Source: Pseudoalteromonas luteoviolacea (GTDB lineage Bacteria; Pseudomonadota; Gammaproteobacteria; Enterobacterales; Alteromonadaceae). Taken from it: a stretch of 64,000 bases of DNA. The position numbers and the translations under genes are program-made. This document shows, piece after piece, positions 27,577 to 36,559 of this stretch. The stretch is from assembly GCF_000814765.1 (NCBI RefSeq), contig NZ_JWIC01000003.1, positions 379,501 through 443,500 of the forward strand. The letters are read 5' to 3'. Below the pieces are notes generated by a model, which was not told the origin of the DNA, searched no databases, and saw nothing but the letters and a program-made list of their open reading frames with translations. Every line of letters starts with the position of its first letter. Position 1 is the first letter of the stretch.

Positions 27577-29280
27577 TTATGGTGTGCTTGGCGCTGGGCT
27601 GTGAAGCAGCTCAACAATGGCCTTAAAATTGCGCTTTGAGGTTTCCTTTTTTAAAGCTGATCTTAATGTGCTTTTTATGCCATCTTGGTTTTTTTGTGTT
27701 GCCAGTGCCTGAATCGCTGCATAACGACTTTCTGCTGTGGGGTTATTCACCGCAATGGCAAGTACTGCGTCACTGGCAGCTGGCTTAAGTTGGTAATTTG
27801 ATAAAGCCTTTAACAGTGTAACTTGGTTTTGATGCTCGGGCTTAGCAAGTTGTTTTTCTAAGCTCGAGTAAGCTTGCTCAGTTTGCATCATGCCCAGAGC
27901 CCTAATCGAGGCACGTTGCACGCTTTTATCAGTATCCTGTATATAACTGTCAATTTGGTCAAAGTGCTGTTCATCTCGGCTATTTCCTAAACTGGTAATA
28001 AGCGCTGATTTGATATGGGTTTCGGTGACTAATGATAATTGCTCAGACAGTACATTATGCAGCTTTAGAGACTGTGCATTTGCAGCTCTGTTATTTAGCA
28101 TGGCGCCAATGGTCATATAAAAGCTACTGGTAACCTCGGAATCTAAGCTTGAAAAGCCAGCTTCTATTTGCTCGATGAGTAATGTACCAAGTGCTGGACT
28201 GAGTGGGCTTTGCCCCTGTGAAAGTGCGCGCAGAGCGCGAAATTGCATGAGTGGATCTTTCTCTGCTTTAACTAATATATGGCCAAGTAGTAGCTGGCTA
28301 TTTGCGCTATCGAGCTGGCCTAATGCATTAAACAGTCGCATTTGTACTTCATCTGAGAGTGTTTGCTGCAAAAACACCGATTCTAGAGTGCTAATTACGG
28401 CATCAAATTGACTCAGTTGCTTGGCTAAGTCATAGGCAGAAATATCGGTTAAATTGTCTTTACTCACCAAGCTGTGTAGAGCCTTTTTGAGTTGTTCAAG
28501 CTCGTCTGTACTGAGTGTTTTTTCTGCACTTGGCCAGTTTTCTAATTCTACAGGCATGGTAAACAGGGCTGATGGGAACGCTGAATCTGCAGGTTTAAAT
28601 TGATACTGTTGTTTAGTTTTTAAATTTAAGCTTTGCGATTGGCCAGAAAATAGCAGTACCTCTTGCCCTCTACGGTGCGTAAAAAAACATTCGTTTGGTG
28701 CGATGTGATGACCCGACGACGCGACATTGACAGTTTGCAAGGCGGCTTGTGATCCATTATGTAGGTCATAAGTGTGTTTGTTAAGAGTGATCTCTGCATC
28801 TTTAAATTGATACGAGACTGTATAGTGCCCAAGTGTATCTTGTTCTTTTTTTTCTAATTCGGGGCTGTTGCGTTGAAACTGAAAATAATACGCCAAACCT
28901 TTGAGTTGCTCTTGTATTTGCGTTTCAAGTTTTACCGGAAACCAAAAGTCTGTAACTAGCCCGTTGTCTGCCAGCTTGAACGCAAAAGGGAGTGTGTAGG
29001 TCGCAAGTTCCGATCCAAAAAGCCCCTGGCCAGCTGTGACCTGATCTGCTTTGATGGCCCACCAACCGGTCTCATCGTTATGCTCTGCAGCTTTGATTGA
29101 AAGTATACCAGTGAGCTTAATGTGGGTTTGTTGGCCTTGCTGGTTCACTTTATCGTAATTAAACGTGGTGTGTGTATCTATTTCAAAATTGTATTGCGCG
29201 GAGCAGTTTGCATAGGTTGTATTTGAAACAGCCAGTGCACAAAGTGCACTGGCTAGCATCGCTTTGTTAAGCGTGATCAT
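27577..29280 (-). CDS. Secreted HEAT-repeat protein with vitellogenin-like N-terminus
   Basis: A 567-residue exported protein (signal peptide about residues 1-24, cut after TYA). Residues 25-240 form a beta-rich domain: 'FNYDKVNQQGQQTHIKLTGILSI', 'PFAFKLADNGLVTDFWFPVKLETQIQEQLKGLAYYFQF', then 'EQDTLGHYTVSYQF'. The order (strand ending in G.V, a helix 'I...KGL...FQ', then E.D..G.Y...Y) resembles the N-terminal barrel of large lipid transfer proteins such as vitellogenin and MTP. From about residue 260 to the end is an alpha-alpha superhelix with HEAT units (VQRASIRALGMMQTEQAYSSLEKQL, ESRYAAIQALATQ). Vitellogenin has the same barrel-plus-superhelix order, so a periplasmic or surface lipid carrier is an attractive inference. 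It overlaps the upstream lipoprotein gene by 4 bases. Confidence 0.75.
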   Translation of the reverse strand: MITLNKAMLASALCALAVSNTTYANCSAQYNFEIDTHTTFNYDKVNQQGQQTHIKLTGILSIKAAEHNDETGWWAIKADQVTAGQGLFGSELATYTLPFAFKLADNGLVTDFWFPVKLETQIQEQLKGLAYYFQFQRNSPELEKKEQDTLGHYTVSYQFKDAEITLNKHTYDLHNGSQAALQTVNVASSGHHIAPNECFFTHRRGQEVLLFSGQSQSLNLKTKQQYQFKPADSAFPSALFTMPVELENWPSAEKTLSTDELEQLKKALHSLVSKDNLTDISAYDLAKQLSQFDAVISTLESVFLQQTLSDEVQMRLFNALGQLDSANSQLLLGHILVKAEKDPLMQFRALRALSQGQSPLSPALGTLLIEQIEAGFSSLDSEVTSSFYMTIGAMLNNRAANAQSLKLHNVLSEQLSLVTETHIKSALITSLGNSRDEQHFDQIDSYIQDTDKSVQRASIRALGMMQTEQAYSSLEKQLAKPEHQNQVTLLKALSNYQLKPAASDAVLAIAVNNPTAESRYAAIQALATQKNQDGIKSTLRSALKKETSKRNFKAIVELLHSPAPSTP

Positions 29281-31169
29281 AGATCGATTTCACCTTCTTT
29301 GGAGTAAATAGTCCAAGATTTATCAAACACACTGTTGGTTTGATATAACCAAAGATCATAGCGAGATGTTTTCTTACCACAAGGATAAGGGATCCCCCAC
29401 TTTTTGCACCATTTAACACCATACGTTTCTGCGTATAAACCAAACTTACCGGAAATAACATCTAGGTCATTTTTAAGTTCAATACCATAATAAATATGAG
29501 GGTTAGCGTTGTTATTAGTGAGTAGGGCAAAACCAGCATTTGATTCCATAGCAAATGTGTTATCAATTAAAGTTAAGATCGCCTGTACACCCGCTGAAGC
29601 AACCAATAGGTTTACGCCGCCTCGACCAAAAGCACCAAAATCTACGTGGAATAAATCACCTTCGGCATATAGCTCAGCGTTGTAGCCTACTGTAAGTTCA
29701 AAGCCTAGGTTGCCCGTGACACCTGCTTCTACTTTAATTGGGATAGGACCAACCGTGAAAGTTGCCTGGGCTAAGGTTTTGTCTTCTTCCCATTTTTTCT
29801 CCCATGATTTTTCATACTTGGCGGTGAACTTTTCATCTTCGAAGACCACATTATTGAAGATGATCATTTCAGATTCATAACCTGTGTTTAGGCCACTGAT
29901 ATAAGCGCTACCATTGTAGGAAATACTAAATAGGGTATTTTTTGCATTGAAAAAGTAAGCTTCGACTGTACCTTCACCTGTAATGCGGCCACCTGGGTCG
30001 CCTGTAGGGACGATAAATAGTTGACCTTGTAAGTCTACACCCACACTGAACTTAGATTTGTCGCCGTATGATTTATCAAATTCACTTTGGAAATTGATAT
30101 TTGCCAGTCCCACAGAAGCAGGCACAATTGCGTGTTCATTAAATCTTGCTGAGCGACTTGCAGGTACTTGCGTGGCGTCTTCCTGCTCAAAAAAGTAAAA
30201 TGGAATAGAGGTGAGTACTTGGTTGTTGTCTGTGTTTGTCTCAGCATCTTGAGCGGCATCAATCAGAGTAAATCTTAGTTCAAGTGTATTTTCTGCCTCG
30301 GCATTGTAATTGTCATGCAAGCTTTTAATTAACTCTGGTTCTAGTGCGATATCAAAACCAATGTGTTCGTCGTGTAGTTCTGCTCTGAACTCATGGGCAA
30401 GTGTGTCAGTGTATTGACCCGCTGTTGCATCCCAAAAGTGCGTTTCAACCCAGTTACCTGCAACCATGACTTCTGCTTTAATATGAGAAAGGCCTAAGTT
30501 TGTGCCCTCATAGTCTGCTTCAAAGTATCCGATAAGATCAGAGTGGTGGTCACTTGTGCCATTATTCACATTTGGCGTATCTAAGATCAACGCAGTTTGA
30601 CCAAATTCAGCCCCCAGTAATTTATAGTCATGGCCTTCTTGTTCGCGAACGACGATATCAGCATGTGGGAAGTTACCTTCCAAATGCGGCTCATGGTCAA
30701 CTGAAGGGTGATTGTCCTCTTCAATATCTTCTACGTGTAAATCATTCGGGTCAATTTGCGCCAAAATATGGTAGTTACCCCCTTCTAGCGCGTTTGGTAA
30801 TGTTAGCTCAATCTCATGCTCACTAGTACCTGATGAAAGTCCTGCTAATTCAACAACAGCGATTTGTTGAATATCTTCAATTGCGGCTTCTTGCTCACTT
30901 TGCGTGTCTAATTCGTCTGAGTGCATTAAGTAAAAGTGAACTTCGACGTCCACATTATCAAAACCTGTTACATCAACTGTGTAGTAAGTTTTGACGGTAT
31001 CATTTGGTGCCAGCATATCGAGTGGGCCCGTTGATATCTCTGTGATTTCTAAGTTACTTTGTACTTCAGGTGCAGGTGTTACTACCGTAACGTCTGGTGT
31101 GTCATTTTCGCTGAATTGACACCCAGTTAAAGTGGCTAAGCTCAAAAGAGCGTATGGGATCAAGCGCAT
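29277..31169 (-). CDS. Large lipoprotein partner of the HEAT-repeat protein
   Basis: A 630-residue protein with a lipoprotein signal (MRLIPYALLSLATLTGC). Residues 45-330 contain two or more CARDB/Ig-like beta domains typical of cell-surface proteins ('VDVTGFDNVDVEVHFYLMHSD', 'LELRFTLIDAAQDAETNTDNN'). The C-terminal half is rich in alternating aromatic and glycine residues ('FSISYNGSAYISGLNTGYESEMIIF', 'GFELTVGYNAELYAEGDLFHVDFGAFGRGG'), consistent with a large beta-sheet or barrel structure. Its stop overlaps the ATG of the HEAT-repeat gene by 4 bases, so the two are translationally coupled and probably act together. Family not recognised. Confidence 0.75.
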   Translation of the reverse strand: MRLIPYALLSLATLTGCQFSENDTPDVTVVTPAPEVQSNLEITEISTGPLDMLAPNDTVKTYYTVDVTGFDNVDVEVHFYLMHSDELDTQSEQEAAIEDIQQIAVVELAGLSSGTSEHEIELTLPNALEGGNYHILAQIDPNDLHVEDIEEDNHPSVDHEPHLEGNFPHADIVVREQEGHDYKLLGAEFGQTALILDTPNVNNGTSDHHSDLIGYFEADYEGTNLGLSHIKAEVMVAGNWVETHFWDATAGQYTDTLAHEFRAELHDEHIGFDIALEPELIKSLHDNYNAEAENTLELRFTLIDAAQDAETNTDNNQVLTSIPFYFFEQEDATQVPASRSARFNEHAIVPASVGLANINFQSEFDKSYGDKSKFSVGVDLQGQLFIVPTGDPGGRITGEGTVEAYFFNAKNTLFSISYNGSAYISGLNTGYESEMIIFNNVVFEDEKFTAKYEKSWEKKWEEDKTLAQATFTVGPIPIKVEAGVTGNLGFELTVGYNAELYAEGDLFHVDFGAFGRGGVNLLVASAGVQAILTLIDNTFAMESNAGFALLTNNNANPHIYYGIELKNDLDVISGKFGLYAETYGVKWCKKWGIPYPCGKKTSRYDLWLYQTNSVFDKSWTIYSKEGEIDL

Positions 31170-31307
31170 GTCGTTTCTCTATCTTATCTAAATCTTTTTT
31201 ATTATATGCTAAGAATATGGATGGAGTATGGAGTTAATCGCTTGAGACATTAGTATTGTGTTTAAACAGGGTAACGGAGTGCTTTACTAAATGTAAGTAA
31301 TATGTTG

Positions 31308-32024
31308 TTAGAGTGAGGTGGACACAGATATTATCATGTTGATTGCCAAGATGCTCAGCAGGAGTTTAATTGCGCCAATAAGCTTATTATTGTCTATTGA
31401 AAAACGTACCTTAGTACCAACGTAAGACCCTAATATCGCACCGCACATCATCGCAATAATTAGGTAGCTATTTGTCTGAAGTTCGGATGAAACAAACAAA
31501 AAAACTGGAATTTTAGCAAGGTGACTAAGTGTCATAAATACGGCACTGGTAGCGACAACTTGGTCTTTAGATTGAAGCTTTTTAGTCAGTACAGTTAACG
31601 ATAATGGTCCAGTGGCACCGACAATGAGTCCTAAGCCCGTTTGCAAAGCGCCAATGATATAAAAGTTCTCGAAACGTTGAATAAAATTCGAAAAAGGTGA
31701 ATACCAGAGGTTTAATAAGATATACAGGCCAATTGCGAGTGGGATATAGGTTGTAGGCATGTTATATAAAACCATACCGAATACCAATGTGCCGAGTATA
31801 GAGCCTATCGAAAAAGCGGGGAGGAGTGACCACTTGACATCGGAAAGTGAAAACAACGCCCGAGATGCATTACTGGTCACTTGGGTGAGGCCATGTATAG
31901 GAATAAGCAATGTTGGGCTTAAAAATATCGGTAAAATGGCGAGCAGTAGCATGCCACCGCCAAATCCGACAATGGCAGCAATGAGTGATGTGGTAAATGC
32001 GAGCAGTCCAAGCAATAGTTCCAT
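31308..32024 (-). CDS. TauE/SafE family sulfite-type exporter
   Basis: A 238-residue membrane protein with about eight hydrophobic segments. It shows the TauE/SafE signature opening 'FTTSLIAAIVGFGGGMLLLAIL', 'IPIHGLTQVTSNASRALF' and the repeated half starting 'LGLIVGATGPLSLTVL'. The family exports sulfite, sulfoacetate or similar small anions; the substrate is not known here. It lies next to the LysE-family pseudogene on the same strand with a 35-base gap, so the two may once have formed an operon. Confidence 0.88.
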   Translation of the reverse strand: MELLLGLLAFTTSLIAAIVGFGGGMLLLAILPIFLSPTLLIPIHGLTQVTSNASRALFSLSDVKWSLLPAFSIGSILGTLVFGMVLYNMPTTYIPLAIGLYILLNLWYSPFSNFIQRFENFYIIGALQTGLGLIVGATGPLSLTVLTKKLQSKDQVVATSAVFMTLSHLAKIPVFLFVSSELQTNSYLIIAMMCGAILGSYVGTKVRFSIDNNKLIGAIKLLLSILAINMIISVSTSL

Positions 32025-32059
32025 ATTATCCCATCCCTGAAATTCGAGTTTATTGTAGG

Positions 32060-32682
32060 CTAAGTCCTAATGGCGACAGCCACCCCTGTGGTTGTTAATA
32101 AGCTGCCAGCAAGCTTATTAAAAATACGCATTCTCTGGGACGTTGAAACAAAGTACTTTGCTTTTGCAAACAGATACGAATACCCCAAGTTAACAGAACC
32201 AAATGCGAGGGTAGCACACATAAAAATGCCGAAAATATCAGTGATTGTAATTGCCTGAAAATCAACGAAGGCAGGAAAGAGTGCAACATAAAAAATGATG
32301 GCTTTTGGATTACTCATGGTTAATAAAAAACCTGCCAGTACATCGATATGATGCTTGGAACTGGGGGCTTTTTGCATATTTGCTGGGGTTTGGACATAAA
32401 TAGTTTTATACCCATCCAAATTAAGTAGGCGGCACATATATATTTAATGATTGTGAATGCGCTACCCATAGCATCAGCAATAAAAGCTAACCCAGAAACT
32501 GCTAAAAGTATGAAAAAATAATCAGCAATAATAAGCCCCAATGTCATTGCGGCTCCTCGTCGAAAACCTCCTGTCATTGAAGCTGTGGTAATCGCAAACA
32601 CAGCGGGCCCAGGGATAATACCCACAATAAACATAGCGCTAAATAAAGCAATATAACTTTCTATGGTCACAAAGTACTCCAT
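32060..32682 (-). pseudogene. LysE/RhtB family exporter, broken by a frameshift
   Basis: Two overlapping reading frames together give one complete LysE-family amino-acid exporter of about 207 residues. The N-terminal part reads MEYFVTIESYIALFSAMF..GIIPGPAVFAITTASMTGGFRRGAAMTLG.. to '..YLIWMGIKLFMSK'. The C-terminal part continues as '..DVLAGFLLTMSNPKAIIFYVALFPAFVDF'. The switch lies near 32363-32400; a single added base in the adjacent G5 (32363-32367) or T5 (32369-32373) run would rejoin them. The start at 32682 is chosen because family homology begins there. It is either a recent pseudogene or a sequencing error in a homopolymer. Confidence 0.8.
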
Positions 32683-32973
32683 GCGTGTTGAGAACAACTT
32701 TTGTCCGAGTTGTAACTTAAAGGCCATCAATATAAAGGGTTTAGCATCGAATAAAAAGCACTCTACAAAATGCTCCATTGCTGCCGCGATGAATAATTAG
32801 GGTGTACCTGTTATCCCGTGTGTTTAGGGCATTATTGTCCTTTAGGTTTTTTAACAATTTAATAACAATGGTTTTGGTTCGAGACATTACACGCGGCTGT
32901 TTGTCGTGTGCCACCTGAGGTGTGTCTCGAATCATAGCTATCAGATCTAAATATAAATTTAAAGGAGTTTAGT

Positions 32974-35190
32974 GTGGTCACAGTCGAAAACATAATTGTT
33001 CAACCAGTAAGACAATATAAAACACTGAGTGAAGCCATTGCTTCATTGAAAGAGGAGTCGAGTACAACACTCAGTACGATGTGTAATGACAGCTCGCTTA
33101 TTCAAGTTGTGTGGAATAACGAAGAAAGCCGTTGTGGTCGTGCAGTTTATTCACTGAAAAAAATAAAAGCCAATGACAGCGATGTCATTGATGGTCAATT
33201 TATAGCCGGGCGTTACATCGGTGCCAACTTTGAAATTAACGAGGCATTGTCAATATGTTTGGTGCTCCGTCCAAATAAAGACACTAATGCATGTGTTTTT
33301 GGGGCAATAGGCGATGGTATTGTAGATGATACTTTAGCGTTAAATAAATATTGGGCGTATACGTTAAAACATCAGTTAACTTTCGATTTATCAGCGAAAC
33401 GAGCCTATAAATTAACCGCAGCAAGCGCTACAACCGGGCAGTCTGTTTATTTTTCAACAGATGGCCACAATGACGTCAATATTAAAATGGGTGGAGCAGA
33501 ATTACGGGTAGATCCGCCAGTATTAGATTCAGTTCCCCGTCAAGGCCCGGCTATATTATTTGACTGTAAAGGTACAAACGGGTTTTATTTTGATCAAATA
33601 AAAGGGTATGCAAATGTAGAAAAAGCACAAACGGGTGACAGACTGACTTTGCTAAATATTTGTCATAAAGAGTCTGGTAGTCAAAATATCAGAGGTGGGA
33701 ACGTAATAGGTAAGAATGTTACTGGTGTCACGATAACAACGGATTTATTGGATTATCAAATGAATGGGAAAAAATCGAAATATCGTTCAAAAGATATTCG
33801 GTTAAATAATATTCATTTGGACAACAATGAAATGACTTTCGATCCTTCCGTTGAGTATTTAGGGTATGGCCTTGTTTGCCAGTGTTCAGGTGATAATTTA
33901 CTTGTAAACAATTTATCTGTCGCGAATATCCATAGGGGCTTTTTCGTGTATGGTGTCGCTGACGTGACAGTTAAATCAGGAACAATTAATGAATCTAATG
34001 CAGCGACGGTGAACCTTGGTGGATACGGCAGTTGCGAAAACATAGAGGCGAATTTTACACTCATCCAGAATTACGACTTACCAACGGAGTTATCCCGTAT
34101 CTTGGTTTATGAACAAGGTACATCTGGCGGTGGAAGTCTAGATCTAGCTGGCGGGCGCAGTCACATATGTTCGAATATTAAATTGAATCTAGTTGCATCT
34201 GGCACAGCGAAAGAAAGCCAAACGGGCTTTTCGATAAATAAATCTACCGTGGTCGGCGAAAACGGTGCCATCGAGTTTCGTGATATAGATATTTCGTTGC
34301 AACATGATATGCCAGGTGCGAGTCGAGCGCTCAGCATCTTTAATAAAATATCTTCTCAGCAAACCAGCAATATGCGTGTGAAGGGAATTCGATTAAACAA
34401 TTGTACGACTGCATATGTTAACAGTGATATTTGTATTCCCCCAGGCACTGAGTCGGATATTGTGGTAAATAACCTCAGTACCGAAGGAAGTGTATACTGC
34501 AGTTATGGAGATCAAGTAACGACATCTTTACCAGATAAACAAATTGTGTTTAATAATTCCGTGATTAATGGCACGATATCCACTGGTGGAAGTTATGATT
34601 GCCCCGTTACTTTTGTTAACTCTCAAGTTGCTAAGCATTTATCTTCTTCACATATTGTTCCTGCACAAAATAAAACGTTCATAAACAGTAAGGTTGGAAA
34701 TACGTTAGTTAATAAAACACCATGGTCGATTTATACTGGAATATTGAGCTCCACAGCTTTATATGACCCAGACTTCCCGCTTAATAACCTTGTGATGGGG
34801 GGGAGTGTGATGTCAACTGAAAATAAACAGCCGCAAGTTTTACATTTAACAGCCCCTAAAGACCTTAAAAATGAGCAAGTTGCTAATTTCTTTGTTGAGC
34901 AGTTCGAAGGGGCGTTTGTATATAGCAGCACTAAAACATATCAAGTATCAATTACAGCAATAAAAAAAGGGAGCTCGAGCTTTGGCCTAATCAAAGGTTA
35001 TCTAACTGTGATGGGGGTGCCAGACCCGGCAAAAGGAAATGTTCTACTCGATATTACATCGGTAAATAACATAGGTGAACAGACATTTTCAGCATCTGAC
35101 TTTAGTTTAAGTATTGTGGATTCACATAATTTGAAACTTGAGTGTGCAAGCTTGTGTAGTGACTTATTTTTAACGGTTCAGCAAGTCTAG
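32974..35190 (+). CDS. Tailspike-like right-handed beta-helix protein
   Basis: A 738-residue protein from a GTG at 32974 (AGGAG at 32963-32967, spacing 6). The first 100 residues form a separate small domain. Residues 105-120 carry FGAIGDGIVDDTLALNKYW, the pectate-lyase-3/tailspike entry motif (canonical form GDGVTDDT). The following 450 residues have the irregular Asn-, Gly- and Ser-rich strands of a parallel beta-helix ('GVTITTDLLDY', 'DIRLNNIHLDNNEMTF', 'ADVTVKSGTINESNAATVNLGG'). The last 150 residues may be a terminal jelly-roll or adhesin domain. No signal peptide or lipobox is seen, as expected for phage tailspikes or proteins released by lysis. No other phage gene is nearby. A polysaccharide depolymerase or adhesin is the best guess. 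Confidence 0.7.
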   Translation: MVTVENIIVQPVRQYKTLSEAIASLKEESSTTLSTMCNDSSLIQVVWNNEESRCGRAVYSLKKIKANDSDVIDGQFIAGRYIGANFEINEALSICLVLRPNKDTNACVFGAIGDGIVDDTLALNKYWAYTLKHQLTFDLSAKRAYKLTAASATTGQSVYFSTDGHNDVNIKMGGAELRVDPPVLDSVPRQGPAILFDCKGTNGFYFDQIKGYANVEKAQTGDRLTLLNICHKESGSQNIRGGNVIGKNVTGVTITTDLLDYQMNGKKSKYRSKDIRLNNIHLDNNEMTFDPSVEYLGYGLVCQCSGDNLLVNNLSVANIHRGFFVYGVADVTVKSGTINESNAATVNLGGYGSCENIEANFTLIQNYDLPTELSRILVYEQGTSGGGSLDLAGGRSHICSNIKLNLVASGTAKESQTGFSINKSTVVGENGAIEFRDIDISLQHDMPGASRALSIFNKISSQQTSNMRVKGIRLNNCTTAYVNSDICIPPGTESDIVVNNLSTEGSVYCSYGDQVTTSLPDKQIVFNNSVINGTISTGGSYDCPVTFVNSQVAKHLSSSHIVPAQNKTFINSKVGNTLVNKTPWSIYTGILSSTALYDPDFPLNNLVMGGSVMSTENKQPQVLHLTAPKDLKNEQVANFFVEQFEGAFVYSSTKTYQVSITAIKKGSSSFGLIKGYLTVMGVPDPAKGNVLLDITSVNNIGEQTFSASDFSLSIVDSHNLKLECASLCSDLFLTVQQV

Positions 35191-35210
35191 TTTATAGCTT
35201 ATGGCTTTTT

Positions 35211-35235
35211 AAGGCACCTTTTAATACGGTGCCTT
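35211..35235 (+). terminator. Terminator of the beta-helix gene
   Basis: An 8-bp stem (AAGGCACC/GGTGCCTT) with a 9-base loop lies 20 bases after the stop codon and is followed by ATTTCT. Confidence 0.7.
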
Positions 35236-35455
35236 ATTTCTAAGTATTACGATGAGAATGTACTATATATGCAGCTTGTCTGCGAAAATCTAATGCGCCA
35301 AACTAGGCTTATAACGATTGTAAAAAGCATCGTCATTGAACATGTTTTCCTTCTGGTTTAACTACAGGAATGGTAACTGACAAACATATGAGCTTGAACT
35401 CATACTTATAAAGCTGCTTACATCTGAAAGCTTTTCACCTATGATTTGACACAGC

Positions 35456-35608
35456 TTACTTTTGAACCAAGTCATAAACGAGCTTTGCGGTTATTAAATC
35501 ACTGAGTGCAGTGCCAACAGACTTAAATCAGGTGATCTCACCATCATTTTCACGCTGAAAAGTATTACTTTGACCAAGCGCTGTAAGTATTAGAGCCTGG
35601 AAAAAATC
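35456..35608 (-). pseudogene. C-terminal remnant of ornithine cyclodeaminase
   Basis: On the minus strand, about 50 codons read FFQALILTALGQSNTFQR, ENDGEIT, stop, FKSVGTALSDLITAKLVYD and LVQK, ending at a TAA at 35456-35458. The segment GEIT-FKSVGTALSDL is the conserved C-terminal signature of the ornithine cyclodeaminase/mu-crystallin family, where a hydrophobic residue normally stands at the position of the in-frame TGA (35528-35530). The N-terminal three quarters of the gene is absent beyond 35608. Clearly a decayed fragment. The 250 bases to its left hold no convincing gene. Confidence 0.75.
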
Positions 35609-35649
35609 GCTTTGAACTTAATAAAGATATCGCTAAGTACAATTATTTA

Positions 35650-36022
35650 ATGACATGGCGTGACATGAAGCAAGTAGGACACCAGCTGTCGATAAACAGC
35701 GATTTGATGGGGGCAGTTTGGTGTTTCATTGGTGAACAGTCTGCTGGGAATAGCATTAACAGGAACATACTCTGGTGCGACTTCAGGGCATCTAGCTGTG
35801 AACTTTTTGCTTTACAGCCAGTCTGTGTCTGTCCCTCTAATCTGGCAAAATAACATTGACGTATTACCTTATGAGCAGCAAATTTGGCACCCTAATATGC
35901 TGACCTTGCCTGAATTAAGAGGTGGCGTATTAGAAGTTATTGCGATTTTAAAATTTGGCTGGCGAACCTGTGAAGCTATCAAAAAGACTAAACCTATAGG
36001 TTTAATGACCAACGAGTTTTAA
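35650..36022 (+). pseudogene. Frameshifted fragment of an unrecognised protein
   Basis: Two overlapping plus-strand frames seem to be parts of one protein: MTWRDMKQVGHQLSINSD..GAVWCFIG in the first and, after a shift near 35729, 'VNSLLGIALTGTYSGATSG..LAVNFLLYSQSVSVPLIWQNNIDVLP..ELRGGVLEVIAILKFGWRTCEAIKKTKPIGLMTNEF' in the second, ending with a TAA at 36020-36022. Composition looks like genuine, conserved coding sequence, but I do not recognise the family. It sits beside the ornithine cyclodeaminase remnant in the opposite orientation. Confidence 0.5.
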
Positions 36023-36559
36023 TATCGAAATCTAATCTTTTTTGGCATAAGTACAGTTAATAGGCCTGTTTGTATGTGTTTTCTTAGATTTAAAATTGAA
36101 ATACAACTTACCAATAAAGCACGTAAATAACTTATGTTTTTTGCAATTGCTTAATTCAGGTTTTATTACAGCGACTAGTAAAGTTGAATTGATATATTAA
36201 CATATAGGCGTAAAGCAGATATTTGCCTAACTGATTTTGCAAGTTTAGAGTCATCTATATTGAATGTGAAGCACTTTAGGGGGCAGTTTCCCCCCCCGAT
36301 TTTACTCACTTCTTCATCATTACTTCTCGAGCTTTCCTGATGATTAATTAAGTGCTCTCTGTAATAAAAGTTACTTAAAAAATAAATAAATTTAAATTAA
36401 AACTTTAATTTAAATAAAAGGTTTTAGAAACAAACCTGACATTTTACGAACATATATTCCCAGTGCTGAAATTTTTACCATTGTAGTGCGTCTTATTATT
36501 GCGCTCATGAGTGATTATTTAAATTAAAGCTATAAAAACAAAGAAGTATTGGAGAAAAA
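36023..36559. other. AT-rich intergenic region without a gene
   Basis: No supportable reading frame. It contains a G5/C8 hairpin (36279-36297) and a highly A/T-rich palindromic stretch around 36390-36420 (TTTAAATTAAA / TTTAATTTAAA) upstream of the sphingomyelinase gene, which may form part of its promoter region. Confidence 0.6.
36279..36297 (+). terminator. G/C hairpin with C8 tract
   Basis: GGGGG and an 8-base C run are separated by CAGTTT, followed by GATTTTACTC. The stem of 5 G-C pairs with a T-rich tail could terminate transcription from the upstream fragment. Confidence 0.45.
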
